Shown here piece after piece: positions 26,178 through 35,481 of a stretch of DNA of 64,000 nt. Below the pieces are notes generated by a model. That model searched no databases and had not been told where the DNA came from. It saw only the letters and a program-made list of their open reading frames with translations. The stretch is from Paenibacillus silagei (GTDB taxonomy: Bacteria > Bacillota > Bacilli > Paenibacillales > Paenibacillaceae), in contig NZ_JAGGLV010000017.1 in NCBI RefSeq assembly GCF_017874735.1, positions 62,001 to 126,000 of the forward strand. Direction: 5' to 3'. Numbering within the stretch: position 1 is the stretch's first letter; the number at the start of each line of letters is the position of its first letter. A program made the translations under genes and the position numbers.

Positions 26178-29100
26178 TTATTGTGTTACATAGATATGCA
26201 GCTCATCGCCGGGCAGGCTCAGCAGGTGATTCTTGGCAATGCTTACCGCGCCCGGGCGGTATGGATTCGGTAGAACCTGGCCGGTAACAGCAACGCCTGC
26301 TGCCTGCACTTCCGGGGTGCGGGCCTCACCTGCGCTGATGTGATAGACGAAGGTCATCTTCTTGCCGAAGCACTCATAAGTGAAGCGCAGGCCGTCAAGG
26401 CTGGCCGGAAGGACCGGATCGATAATCAGCTCTTCTTCACTGAAGCGGATACCCAGAACGGCTGAGATCAGCTGATTAAGATAGATCCCAGGACCGCTGG
26501 AGTACAGCCGCCAGCCGCCCTTCACTTCTACGCTGCCGTCACGCAGCTGGTCGAAGTTCTCCTGATAGCTGTAACGGTCAGGGAAGTCGCCGTCCGAGCT
26601 GCTGAAGTACATGTTACTCTGGCGCAGCTGGGCATTAGGCACACTCTGCCGGATGTTGATCGGGTTGATCTGGAACAGGCCATCCCAGGCACGCTTCGCT
26701 TCGCCCAGCTTGGCGGAAGCTTCAATATAGCGGATATGGGCATGTACATATTGCAGGCTGATCTCACGGCCGACGCTGGCTGCTTGCTCCGCACGGCGGA
26801 AGATGGTGCTTACGCCCCCTTCATAGCGGGCAGGACGGTCCATCAGGCGCACGCCATCCGGGCAGTTCAGGTGCTCGTCGATCAGGCGCAGGTTCTCTGC
26901 CGCCTGCTCCGGAGTAACCAGCTCCGCAATAATACTGCGGGTCATAGGTAGTAACCGGTAATGAATGCCGGTCTCTGTATCCAGCGGATGAAGCATATAA
27001 TCAATGCTGCCGTCCTCCTGGAAGTAAGCGAAGCCGGCGATCACGCCGTCTTTGATCAGGAGGGTACGGAACGATTCCTTCATCTCTTCGGCCATAGCTG
27101 ACAGGCTGGCGGAGAATTCAGGATCGGCAGAAGTCACCTGGGACAGATTGCGGATTACCTGGAAGGCAAGCGCGACCGTCCATGCGCTGACCAGCTTGGT
27201 CTTGAGCGCTTCATTGGCAGGCTGCAGGGTGTCATCCCAGTCGCCGCCGGCATAGTTGATCAGAGCTGTGCCCGGTACGAAGCGTTCACGGATGGTCTCT
27301 ACAGCAGCCTTCACATGTTCGAGGACTGTCTCGGTCTGCTGGCTTGGCTGAGCGTCTGCCAGATGGTGATAGCCGATTTTCTCGTCAAGAATCGCGTAGT
27401 CTCCAGTAGCTGTGATGTAATCGCTGATGCATTTCAGCGGCCAGAGCACGACGTCGCCATGCCATTCATGGGCCTGAACCGGATGCTGGTCGAACATGAA
27501 CCATTGCGGCCATTCCTTGCTCTCCCACAGCTGATGCGAGTAGATCTTCAGCAGAACATTGCGGGCCAGCTCATAGTGCTGGGTCATCAGGAAGTATTCC
27601 ATTGGCCCCTGGCAGACATCGCGTGTACCCCAGGCAGCTCCGCCCGGCTGTTCAAGGCCATGCGGCATGATGAAGTGGGTCATCGCATTATGGGTGTACC
27701 ACCATGCGGTCTCATTCAGAATGTCAATCCGCGCCTGCTCCGCGCCATCCAGCTCAAGCTGGAAGCCGGAAGTGAACGAAGCATAGAATTCGTTATACTG
27801 TGCCTGCTCCTTCTCCAGTGTGTAAGGGGCCGTCAGCGGAAGAGCCTCTGCTGCTGTAAGTCTGCCCTGAATCACAAGCTGGAAGCCGGAGGACTGCGTT
27901 ACCGACAAGGTGAGCAGAGTGCCGTTGCGCGGTTGTCTGTCGGCAAAGAACATCCGGTCATCGCTGTAGGTATATGCGGTTCCCGGCAGCTGGATATCGA
28001 AATGCAGGCCCGGATAAGGAAGCTTCTGAAGTAATGCTTCATCAGGAAGAAGCTGCAGGATGCCGTCCTTCTCTTCCACCCGTACCGGATGCTGGAATTC
28101 ATGCTCGCCCATGACCAGCTGGTTCGTGATCAGATAATCATAGGATTTGCCCAGCTTCGACTGTACCTGAAGCGCGACATCCGGCTGGCTTGCTGCTGCG
28201 ATCGAAGTAACGGTCAGTACATCGTCTTCCAGCTGATAATGCCATTTCGCAAAATTAACGCCCATCTCGTAAGCCGCAGGCAGTGTAAGAATCCGGTAAA
28301 CCCCGTCCATACGGACATAGATCCGCTGACCGCTATTGCGCTGAATGTTCAGCAGGCCGCGCGGCGTAGAGAGCCCTTTATGGAAAGAGGTATTTCCAAC
28401 CACGGTCTGACCGTTGAAAAGACCGTACATATAGTTAGTGGAGGAGATCAGGTTGTTGTCTACCTGCTTGTCGCCCAGCAGCGAGGTGATAATATGGCCA
28501 TGCGGACGTTCCACCAGCAGCTCCTTAGGCTGCAGAACCACATGGACATGCCCGTCTGTGAAGAAAGAGAGCAGCTGGCCGTTCTCCATCTCCTCAAGCT
28601 TCCGGTTAGGGAAGGTGGCATCAATCTCGGCCTGTGACCACTGTGGGGAGACATAAGGCTTGCCGATGTCGTCACTCAGCACAGGAACATCCCGGCTTGG
28701 CACGGCTTCCTTGCTGCTCCAGTCGATCTCTGCATAAGCTGCCTGCAGCTCAGCCTGGAATTCAAGCCCGGTTACAGCAGCCGGATGATTCGGACGGAAC
28801 AGGCCGTAGAAGGCGAATTCAACTGGAGCCGACAGGACCATAGTCTCGGTCTGGAGTGCGGTATAAGCCAGCTCGTATTGATAATTACGGTTCTGCAGAT
28901 TGCCGTTCAGCGCCTCCGGCACATAGCTCCCTTTATAGGAAATGCCGAAGAATTGCATACCATCGGTGGAATAGCCTACAGTCCGTGAACCGACTACACC
29001 CTGCTGGAGATACGGGAAGTTAGTTCCCTGCGGCTGGTTCTGGCGCGAGCAGACGGCGTAGCCCTGCGGGCCTTCCCAGATGCTGTGATCCAGATATTGG

Positions 29101-29528
29101 CTCATATACAGCTCATTAGCGAGAATGCCGCCTTTGTCTGCAATGCCGACATCCTGGCCATACACTACATCTACAGTCTCACCGTTGCCGGAGAGCTGGA
29201 GCTGCCAGAACCAGATGCCGTCCTTGGCCGGTGCGAAGGTAACACGGTAGCTGATTGCTTCTATAGAACCTTCAAAAATCAGTTTGTCATCGGTACGGGA
29301 CAGCTTGGAGCCCGACTTAATACCCAGCAGCGGATAGCTCTGGATTCCTTGCTCCGTATATACGCGCAGATAGATATTATTGGAAGAGCCGTCTGCCGGA
29401 TTACCCTGGAACAGATTAATAAGAGTGGAGCCCTGCGTGAATTCAAAAATATCTCCTGTAGGCAGGAATGTATACGACAGGTCATCCCGGGTTAAGGTAA
29501 TCATGTTCATTTGTTGTTTGAATATCAT
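26178..29528 (-). CDS. GH94 glycoside phosphorylase, probable 1,2-beta-oligoglucan phosphorylase
   Basis: 1116 residues, close to the length of known 1,2-beta-oligoglucan phosphorylases (about 1110) and longer than cellobiose phosphorylases (about 810). A large N-terminal beta-sandwich region precedes the (alpha/alpha)6 barrel, which contains GAAWGTRDVCQGPMEYFLMT, HPVQAHEWHGDVV and GGDWDDTLQPA (general acid Asp expected here, near residue 763). Such enzymes cleave (1-2)-beta-glucan oligosaccharides with phosphate, giving glucose 1-phosphate. No signal peptide. First gene of the minus arm of the locus, behind a promoter with an operator just downstream. The substrate is inferred from length plus gene neighbourhood. 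Confidence 0.88.
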   Translation of the reverse strand: MIFKQQMNMITLTRDDLSYTFLPTGDIFEFTQGSTLINLFQGNPADGSSNNIYLRVYTEQGIQSYPLLGIKSGSKLSRTDDKLIFEGSIEAISYRVTFAPAKDGIWFWQLQLSGNGETVDVVYGQDVGIADKGGILANELYMSQYLDHSIWEGPQGYAVCSRQNQPQGTNFPYLQQGVVGSRTVGYSTDGMQFFGISYKGSYVPEALNGNLQNRNYQYELAYTALQTETMVLSAPVEFAFYGLFRPNHPAAVTGLEFQAELQAAYAEIDWSSKEAVPSRDVPVLSDDIGKPYVSPQWSQAEIDATFPNRKLEEMENGQLLSFFTDGHVHVVLQPKELLVERPHGHIITSLLGDKQVDNNLISSTNYMYGLFNGQTVVGNTSFHKGLSTPRGLLNIQRNSGQRIYVRMDGVYRILTLPAAYEMGVNFAKWHYQLEDDVLTVTSIAAASQPDVALQVQSKLGKSYDYLITNQLVMGEHEFQHPVRVEEKDGILQLLPDEALLQKLPYPGLHFDIQLPGTAYTYSDDRMFFADRQPRNGTLLTLSVTQSSGFQLVIQGRLTAAEALPLTAPYTLEKEQAQYNEFYASFTSGFQLELDGAEQARIDILNETAWWYTHNAMTHFIMPHGLEQPGGAAWGTRDVCQGPMEYFLMTQHYELARNVLLKIYSHQLWESKEWPQWFMFDQHPVQAHEWHGDVVLWPLKCISDYITATGDYAILDEKIGYHHLADAQPSQQTETVLEHVKAAVETIRERFVPGTALINYAGGDWDDTLQPANEALKTKLVSAWTVALAFQVIRNLSQVTSADPEFSASLSAMAEEMKESFRTLLIKDGVIAGFAYFQEDGSIDYMLHPLDTETGIHYRLLPMTRSIIAELVTPEQAAENLRLIDEHLNCPDGVRLMDRPARYEGGVSTIFRRAEQAASVGREISLQYVHAHIRYIEASAKLGEAKRAWDGLFQINPINIRQSVPNAQLRQSNMYFSSSDGDFPDRYSYQENFDQLRDGSVEVKGGWRLYSSGPGIYLNQLISAVLGIRFSEEELIIDPVLPASLDGLRFTYECFGKKMTFVYHISAGEARTPEVQAAGVAVTGQVLPNPYRPGAVSIAKNHLLSLPGDELHIYVTQ

Positions 29529-29637
29529 ATCGAGCCTCGCTTTCCAGTGCTTAAGTTAGGACATGAAATCGATCAGAACGGGGGAATTCATCATCAGATG
29601 TCACAAAAAAGGGCTGACATGTCCATGTAAAGAATAA

Positions 29638-29653
29638 ATAGAAACGTTTCCAT
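29638..29653 (-). promoter_or_regulatory. LacI-type operator for the GH94-GH3 operon
   Basis: ATAGAAACGTTTCCAT, with the perfect palindrome GAAACGTTTC at 29641-29650. It lies about 10 bp downstream of the predicted minus-strand start, in a repressing position. It is the exact reverse complement of the site at 29838-29853. A general CcpA site (cre) is the alternative reading. Confidence 0.75.
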
Positions 29654-29668
29654 AGGCGATACATTTCG

Positions 29669-29697
29669 AGTTTAGACTTTTGACTGAAAAAAGTCAA
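29669..29697 (-). promoter_or_regulatory. Minus-strand promoter of the GH94-GH3 operon
   Basis: On the minus strand: TTGACT (29697-29692), 17-bp spacer, TAAACT (29674-29669). The predicted start is near 29662, followed by the operator. Confidence 0.65.
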
Positions 29698-29780
29698 TTA
29701 TCTATAAAAAAAACGGCTTTTCATCTATTATGTACAGCGAAATGTAATTTTATTACTTGTTATTTAAAAATAAAAAATGT

Positions 29781-29810
29781 TTGACAGCGTATACAAGGAA
29801 GGAGTATGCT
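29781..29810 (+). promoter_or_regulatory. Plus-strand promoter of the sugar ABC transporter operon
   Basis: TTGACA (29781-29786), 18-bp spacer, TATGCT (29805-29810). The start is expected near 29817, 21 bp before the operator at 29838. Confidence 0.7.
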
Positions 29811-29837
29811 CTGAGCAAGGGGAAACACAAAGAAATA

Positions 29838-29853
29838 ATGGAAACGTTTCTAT
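29838..29853 (+). promoter_or_regulatory. LacI-type operator for the ABC transporter operon
   Basis: ATGGAAACGTTTCTAT; the core palindrome GAAACGTTTC is at 29841-29850, exactly 200 bp from the core of the other operator and in mirror orientation. The likely ligand is the LacI-family repressor encoded at 33514. Confidence 0.75.
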
Positions 29854-29936
29854 ATGGTCGAAAAGGGTTAATTAGTTACAGTAGAATGCTTAATTAGTTG
29901 CAGTGGAATGCAATGTTTAATTTGGAGGTGGGTTCA

Positions 29937-30872
29937 TTGGCAAGATTTGTACAATCGGGCGGAAATGTTGTCCGGGAATTATTGAAGAACAAAGTGCTGT
30001 ATCTCATGCTGCTGCCTGTCATTGTGTATTTTGCTGTGTTTCATTATGCGGTAATGCCTGGCGCTTACGTTGCATTCGTAGATTACAAGCTCAACAAAGG
30101 GATCTTTGGCAGTGACTTTATCGGACTCAAGAACTTCGAGTTCCTGATTCAGAACGGAGACCTCTGGAATATCACCAAGAATACTTTGCTCTACAATCTG
30201 GTGTTCCTTGCACTGGGTAACATCATACAGATTGTATTTGCCATCATGCTGTCGGAGATTGCAGGCAAATGGTTCAAGAAGATCTCCCAGTCGGTTATTC
30301 TGCTTCCGAACTTCATCTCGATGGTTATCGTCGGTGTGTTCGCGTATAACCTGTTCAATTTCAACTCCGGGTTTATCAATACGATGCTTACCAGTACGGG
30401 CTTAGACAAGATTGAGTTCTACTCCGACGCTGGAATCTGGAAATACATCATTGTAGCATTCAAGATCTGGGCAAGTACCGGTTACGGTATGATTGTCTAT
30501 CTGGCAGCTATAACGGGGATCAACCATGATCTTTATGAAGCAGCCTATATGGACGGCGCCACTACCTGGCAGCGTATCCGTTATATGACTCTGCCGATTC
30601 TGAAGCCAACCTTCATTCTGCTCCTCCTGTTCGGTATGGGCGGAATTCTCAAAGGCTCCTTCGACCTCTTCTACAATTTGATTGGAACAAACTCCGTGCT
30701 GTATCCGCAGACGGATATTATAGATACTTATGTCTTCCGTTCCCTGGTGGGGCAATTTAACTTCTCCATGGGTGCTGCTGTAGGCTTCTACCAATCCTTA
30801 TTCGGTCTGGTTCTGGTGCTTGTCGTTAACTTTATTGTTCGCAAGGTAGAGCCGGATAGCGCGTTGTTCTAA
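29937..30872 (+). CDS. Sugar ABC transporter permease (LplB/YteP type)
   Basis: 311 residues from TTG 29937, chosen because GGAGGTG lies 8 nt upstream; an in-frame ATG at 29898 has no site. Six membrane helices, and the EAA loop (YEAAYMDGATTWQRIRYMTL) that contacts the ATPase, mark a binding-protein-dependent permease. The N-terminal part (FHYAVMPGAYVAFVDYKLNK) is the LplB-type variant common in Paenibacillus. It pairs with the next permease and the lipoprotein. No ATPase gene is nearby, so a shared MsmX-like ATPase is expected. Confidence 0.93.
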   Translation: MARFVQSGGNVVRELLKNKVLYLMLLPVIVYFAVFHYAVMPGAYVAFVDYKLNKGIFGSDFIGLKNFEFLIQNGDLWNITKNTLLYNLVFLALGNIIQIVFAIMLSEIAGKWFKKISQSVILLPNFISMVIVGVFAYNLFNFNSGFINTMLTSTGLDKIEFYSDAGIWKYIIVAFKIWASTGYGMIVYLAAITGINHDLYEAAYMDGATTWQRIRYMTLPILKPTFILLLLFGMGGILKGSFDLFYNLIGTNSVLYPQTDIIDTYVFRSLVGQFNFSMGAAVGFYQSLFGLVLVLVVNFIVRKVEPDSALF

Positions 30873-30899
30873 GACAAGATAAGAAACAGGGGTGTTAAT

Positions 30900-31796
30900 A
30901 TGGCAAGCAGTACTATTAAACAGGATTCAGGCAGCACTGTCATTAAGGTGATCAGCTACATTTGCATCTCCATATTTGCCTTGTTCTGTGTGTTTCCTTT
31001 TGCGCTGATGATCTCTTCCTCCTTCATGAATGAGCAGGAGATTATCCGCGAGGGGTACAAGCTGATACCGAATGAGGTATCTTTCAAGGCCTATGAATTG
31101 TTGCTCAGTAACTCCTCCAAGCTGGTGGATGCTTATCAGGTAACGATCTTTATCACGGTCGTCGGTACGGTGCTCGGGCTGTTCATGATGTCCATGGCCG
31201 GATTTGTCCTGAACCGCAAGGATTTCAAATACCGTAACTTCTTCTCCTTCCTGATCTATTTCACCACCTTGTTCAGCGGAGGACTGATTCCGACTTACAT
31301 CCTGATGGTTAAGCATCTGCACCTCAAGGACAGCCTGTTCGCCATGATTCTGCCGGCTGTGGTAGGGGCGTGGTCGATCTTCCTGATGCGTAACTTCATG
31401 AAGGCGATCCCGGATTCCCTGTATGAATCAGCAACAATTGACGGCGCAGGCGATTTCCGTATCTACTGGCGGATCTTCATGCCGCTGGCGGTTCCGTCAC
31501 TGGCAACGATCGGACTGTTCTCGGCACTGGGCTTCTGGAATGAGTGGTACAACGGAATGCTGTACATGGACACTCAGAGCAAATTCCCGCTCCAGTACTT
31601 CCTGCAGCGCATGATCAATCAGGCGAATATGGGCAGTCTCATCAACTCAGGGGCGGTCATTAATACGGCCGATCTGCCGACCCAATCGATCAAAATGGCT
31701 ACAGCCGTGCTGGCCACAGGCCCGATCATTCTCCTGTATCCATTCATTCAGCGTTACTTCGTAACCGGTCTTACCATCGGTGCTGTTAAGGGTTAA
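30900..31796 (+). CDS. Sugar ABC transporter permease (LplC/YtcP type)
   Basis: 298 residues, six membrane helices, with the EAA loop YESATIDGAGDFRIYWRIFM. ATG 30900 is preceded by AGGGGTG. It forms the heterodimeric membrane channel with the product of the preceding gene (27-bp gap). In the predicted pathway the transporter imports beta-linked glucooligosaccharides for intracellular phosphorolysis and hydrolysis by the GH94 and GH3 enzymes encoded on the other arm. Confidence 0.93.
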   Translation: MASSTIKQDSGSTVIKVISYICISIFALFCVFPFALMISSSFMNEQEIIREGYKLIPNEVSFKAYELLLSNSSKLVDAYQVTIFITVVGTVLGLFMMSMAGFVLNRKDFKYRNFFSFLIYFTTLFSGGLIPTYILMVKHLHLKDSLFAMILPAVVGAWSIFLMRNFMKAIPDSLYESATIDGAGDFRIYWRIFMPLAVPSLATIGLFSALGFWNEWYNGMLYMDTQSKFPLQYFLQRMINQANMGSLINSGAVINTADLPTQSIKMATAVLATGPIILLYPFIQRYFVTGLTIGAVKG

Positions 31797-31875
31797 TGGA
31801 CGCCTGCTTCAATTGAAGGGTGTTTGTTATAGATGCAAGATCAATAATATAGAAAAGAAAAGGGAGGCTTACCGA

Positions 31876-33447
31876 ATGAAAGGTAAAAAGATTGCTTCTT
31901 CTCTAGCTGCTGTCCTCATGCTTACTGGAGTGCTATCTGCTTGTTCGTCAAGCAATAATGCAAATGGAAATACAGGCTCGTCGAATACTCCATCCTCTTC
32001 CACTAATTCCGGAGGCGTAGACACTTCTAAGGAAGCGAAGCTGGTGTACTACCTCTGGGGCAGTGAAGGGGTTAAAAATAAGGAGATTCTAGCGGAGATT
32101 AACAAAAAGCTTAAGGCCGATCTGAATACTACGCTTGAAATCAAATATATTGACTGGGGAGACGTAGCAACCAAGTATCCGCTGCTGTTCGCTTCCGGCG
32201 AATCGTTCGATCTGTCGCATGCTTCTCCGGGTGCTGCTGTGTCCTACTATACATTGGCTACTGAAGGTGCGCTGACCGACATTACCGACATGCTGGACAA
32301 GGTAGCGCCTAAGCTGAAGGCTGAGATTCCAGAATCCTCCTGGCAGAACACCAAGGTGGATGGCAAAATCTACGGCGTACCGAGTCTGTTCAGTGAATAT
32401 ACGCCTGCCGGTTATGCTTACCGTACCGATCTGCTGAAGAAATATGGCATGACCGACATCAAGACGATTGCCGATATGGAGAAGTACATGGATAACGTGG
32501 TGAAGAACGAATCCTTCCCTCCAATCAACGGTAAGGCTGAGGATGCACAGAACATGTACAGAATGCTCGTTGATACTACAGGCATGTGGCTGAACGCACC
32601 TGGTATCTCTCTCAATGAATTGAACCTGGTCACTAAGAGCCCAGAGGATTACAAGACTGTATTCCATCCGGCCTTCACCCAGGAATTCGAGGATTGGGCT
32701 GTGAAAATGCGTGAGTGGGGCGACAAGGGCTACTGGGGCAAAGACGTTCTGTCCGCTTCCCTTGGCAGCAAAGACAACTTCAGAGCCGCGAACTCTGCCG
32801 GTTATCTGACTCATGCCCAAGACTGGATCGGCCAGTATGGCGGAGATATCAAGGCGCTGCCTGACGCTCCTACAGCTTTCTATACTTTTGCTGAAGCTAA
32901 CAAGAAAATCAAACGTAAAATGGGTGTAGATAACTCAACGGTTATCAGTGCCAATTCCAATAATCCAGAGCGCTCTCTGATGGTCATTGAGAAGTTCATG
33001 ACAGATAAGAGCTACTACGATCTGATGCAGTACGGTATTGAAGGCAAGCAATATATCATTGAAGACGGCGTGAAGAAACAGCCTCCAGGCTTCAATGAGA
33101 AAACAGACGGCGGCGGCTTCTCCGCTTGGTCGCTCAGAAACGATAAGTTTGTGATTCCGACGGATACCGAGAACCCGATCCGTAAAGACCTGTTCACGGC
33201 ATGGGATAAAGAAGCGATTGATGATCCGTACAACGGCTTCAGCTTCGACCCGGCTAATGTAACTACTGAGATTGCTTCGATCTCGAATGTGAATGCACAG
33301 CTTGGTATTCAGCTCATGCTCGGTAAAACAAACAAAGATGCAAAAACGGCTGTAGCAGAATACCGCGATCAGCTGAAAAAAGCAGGAGTTGACAAGGTCA
33401 TTGCCGAAGTAGAGAAACAATTGGCAGAATTTACACCTGTTAACTAA
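31876..33447 (+). CDS. Extracellular solute-binding lipoprotein (LplA type)
   Basis: 523 residues from ATG 31876 (GGGAGG 10 nt upstream). The N-terminus MKGKKIASSLAAVLMLTGVL runs into a lipobox LSAC, so it is lipid-anchored on the outer face of the membrane, followed by a Ser/Asn/Gly-rich linker and a large family-1 solute-binding fold (LVYYLWGSEGVKNKEIL). It would capture the oligosaccharide and deliver it to the two permeases. It is larger than the roughly 430-residue sophorooligosaccharide-binding protein of Listeria and of the LplA subtype, so the substrate is not assured. A strong hairpin follows it, favouring high expression over lacI. Confidence 0.92.
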   Translation: MKGKKIASSLAAVLMLTGVLSACSSSNNANGNTGSSNTPSSSTNSGGVDTSKEAKLVYYLWGSEGVKNKEILAEINKKLKADLNTTLEIKYIDWGDVATKYPLLFASGESFDLSHASPGAAVSYYTLATEGALTDITDMLDKVAPKLKAEIPESSWQNTKVDGKIYGVPSLFSEYTPAGYAYRTDLLKKYGMTDIKTIADMEKYMDNVVKNESFPPINGKAEDAQNMYRMLVDTTGMWLNAPGISLNELNLVTKSPEDYKTVFHPAFTQEFEDWAVKMREWGDKGYWGKDVLSASLGSKDNFRAANSAGYLTHAQDWIGQYGGDIKALPDAPTAFYTFAEANKKIKRKMGVDNSTVISANSNNPERSLMVIEKFMTDKSYYDLMQYGIEGKQYIIEDGVKKQPPGFNEKTDGGGFSAWSLRNDKFVIPTDTENPIRKDLFTAWDKEAIDDPYNGFSFDPANVTTEIASISNVNAQLGIQLMLGKTNKDAKTAVAEYRDQLKKAGVDKVIAEVEKQLAEFTPVN

Positions 33448-33460
33448 AAGAATGTATAGG

Positions 33461-33500
33461 TTACAGGGGAGCTATATCTATATAGCTCCCTTACCTGTAA
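33461..33500 (+). terminator. Intercistronic hairpin between the binding protein and the LacI gene
   Basis: Nested inverted repeat: outer TTACAGG/CCTGTAA, inner GGAGCTATAT/ATATAGCTCC. There is no T-run, so it more likely stabilises the 3' end of the lipoprotein mRNA or causes partial attenuation than acts as a full terminator; the LacI gene follows 14 bp later. Confidence 0.6.
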
Positions 33501-33513
33501 ATGGGGGAGTAGA

Positions 33514-34536
33514 GTGGACGTAAACATTAAGGATATCGCCAGGATATCCGGTGTCGGCATCTCAACAGTGTCCAGAGTGATCAATAACAAGGGTCTGGTG
33601 AGCGATGCCACCCGGGAGAAGGTACTGAGTGTCGTCAAGGAATATAACTATATTCCCAATTCCAATGCCCGAAATCTAAAGACAACCCAATCCAAGAATA
33701 TTGCACTTATGGTAAAAGGGATTACTAACCCGTTCTTCTCCATTATGATCAAGGAAATTGAACGTCAGGTCAATCTGCGCGGCTATCCGTTTCTCATCCA
33801 TCAAGTAGAGGACGGCACCGATGAGATCAACGCCGCCATTCAGCTGGTGAAGGAGAAGAATCTTAGCGGTATCATTTTCATGGGAGGTACCTATAATCAC
33901 TCCGAAGAGAAATTCAAGCAGTTAACGGTTCCATTCGTACTCACGACCATCACCACCTCACAGGAAGTGGACCCGTCTATCTTCTCAAGCGTAACGATCG
34001 ATGAATCCAAGGAAGCCTATAAGGCAACCTCTTATTTACTTTCACTTGGACATCGAAACATCGGCTTTCTCGCCAAATCCCCTTTACTGGAAGACACCAC
34101 AGGCAGCCGCCGCCTTCTTGGCTACAAGATGGCGCTGGAAGAACATAACATACCTTATAATCCGGGATTCGTAGAGGATTGTGAATACAGCCCAAGCTCG
34201 GGCTTCAACGCTGCACGCAGACTGCTGAACCGCGACAGAACCGTAACCGCTATCTTTGCGGCCTCCGATACGATTGCGATCGGTGCGGCCAAGGCTGTGC
34301 TTACCGCAGGCTTATCTATCCCCGATGATATTTCCATCATTGGTTTTGACGGCATTGAGATGGCCGAATATTATCATCCTGCGCTGGATACGATCAGCCA
34401 GCCGGGCACTGAAATGGCGTTGTCGAGTGTGGGGGTTCTGTTCGACCTGATCACCAAACATTCAGCCCATCAGCATATTGTCTATGATGCGGTATTGCTC
34501 AAACGGGGTTCTTGCAAGATGATCAAGGGCAGGTAA
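33514..34536 (+). CDS. LacI-family transcriptional regulator of the oligosaccharide locus
   Basis: 340 residues from GTG 33514 (GGGGGAG upstream). The N-terminal LacI HTH (DIARISGVGISTVSRVINNK) and hinge (IPNSNARNLKT) precede a periplasmic-binding-like effector domain (ISIIGFDGIEMAEYYHPALD). It probably represses both arms of the locus at the two GAAACGTTTC operators and is induced by an imported glucooligosaccharide or its product. Location inside the transporter operon gives autoregulation. Assignment to the operators is inferred from position and from the LacI-type palindrome. Confidence 0.93.
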   Translation: MDVNIKDIARISGVGISTVSRVINNKGLVSDATREKVLSVVKEYNYIPNSNARNLKTTQSKNIALMVKGITNPFFSIMIKEIERQVNLRGYPFLIHQVEDGTDEINAAIQLVKEKNLSGIIFMGGTYNHSEEKFKQLTVPFVLTTITTSQEVDPSIFSSVTIDESKEAYKATSYLLSLGHRNIGFLAKSPLLEDTTGSRRLLGYKMALEEHNIPYNPGFVEDCEYSPSSGFNAARRLLNRDRTVTAIFAASDTIAIGAAKAVLTAGLSIPDDISIIGFDGIEMAEYYHPALDTISQPGTEMALSSVGVLFDLITKHSAHQHIVYDAVLLKRGSCKMIKGR

Positions 34537-34580
34537 CAGCAGGGCGCTGACTATAAAACTAACTGGAGTTGATATTAAGG

Positions 34581-35471
34581 ATGCAAGAATCTTTGAGAAT
34601 AGGCACTTTGGTCCGTGGCGGCGAAGCCGTCCAGGTCATTCCGCAGATTGTGGAGCATGGCTTCGAATCCTTTCAACTGAATTTCTGGCAGACGATTGGC
34701 GATACCGATCTGGTGGAGGCGGCGGCCCGGATTCGGGAGCTGGCGGCGGAGCATCACTTCGTCATTTCTGCTGTCGGCATCTATGGTAATCCGCTTGGCG
34801 GCAACCCCGAGAGCGGGGATACCCTTGCGGGCTGGGAGCAGCTGATTGAGCACGCTCACTTGTTCGGGACGGACATTATCGGCGGCTTCACCGGACGGCT
34901 GCCCGGCTCGTCGATTGACGAGTCGCTTCCGAGATTCGCTGAGGTATTCGGCGAATTGTCGAAGCGGGCGGCAGACAAGGGTCTGCGGATTGCTTTTGAG
35001 AACTGTGCGATGGGCGGGAGCTGGCAGAAGGGCGACTGGAATATCGCGCATAACCCTACAGCTTGGGAGAAAATGTTCAACGCCGTTACGGCAGACAATC
35101 TCGGGCTGGAATGGGAGCCTGCCCACCAGCTCACCGCGCTGATCGATCCGATCCCGCAGCTGCGCAAATGGGTGGATAAGATCTTCCATGTGCACGGCAA
35201 GGATGTCACTATCGCCTGGGATATCATCAAGGAGTACGGAATTCATGGTCCGAAGCCTTATGTATGGGACCGGACACCGGGCTTCGGGGATTCGAACTGG
35301 ACGGATATTATTACCATTCTCCGGCAGGGCGGCTATCAGGGCACGATTGATATTGAAGGCTGGCATGATCCGGTCTACCGGGACGAGCTGGAGATGACCG
35401 GCCAGGTCCATGCGTTGAATTACTTGAAGCATTGCCGGGGCGGCAGTATGATCCCAAATCCGGTTGTATGA
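34581..35471 (+). CDS. Sugar phosphate isomerase/epimerase-like TIM-barrel protein
   Basis: 296 residues from ATG 34581; a TTG at 34569 in the same frame is less likely. Xylose-isomerase-like/AP-endonuclease-2 fold with metal-ligand candidates in IAFENCAMGG (Glu), LGLEWEPAHQ (Glu and His), KIFHVHGKD (His) and TIDIEGWHDP (Glu). The family includes epimerases and 3-dehydro-sugar dehydratases/isomerases. It is the last gene of the transporter operon, so it may process a sugar released from the imported oligosaccharide; a pure glucan would not require it, which hints at an oxidised or modified substrate. The activity is unassigned. Confidence 0.85.
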   Translation: MQESLRIGTLVRGGEAVQVIPQIVEHGFESFQLNFWQTIGDTDLVEAAARIRELAAEHHFVISAVGIYGNPLGGNPESGDTLAGWEQLIEHAHLFGTDIIGGFTGRLPGSSIDESLPRFAEVFGELSKRAADKGLRIAFENCAMGGSWQKGDWNIAHNPTAWEKMFNAVTADNLGLEWEPAHQLTALIDPIPQLRKWVDKIFHVHGKDVTIAWDIIKEYGIHGPKPYVWDRTPGFGDSNWTDIITILRQGGYQGTIDIEGWHDPVYRDELEMTGQVHALNYLKHCRGGSMIPNPVV

Positions 35472-35481
35472 GTATAAAAAG

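Noticed and set aside
29641-29850. The two GAAACGTTTC palindromes as plain CcpA catabolite sites
   Set aside because: Not excluded, but their mirror arrangement at both promoters and the LacI gene in the operon make a dedicated operator more likely.
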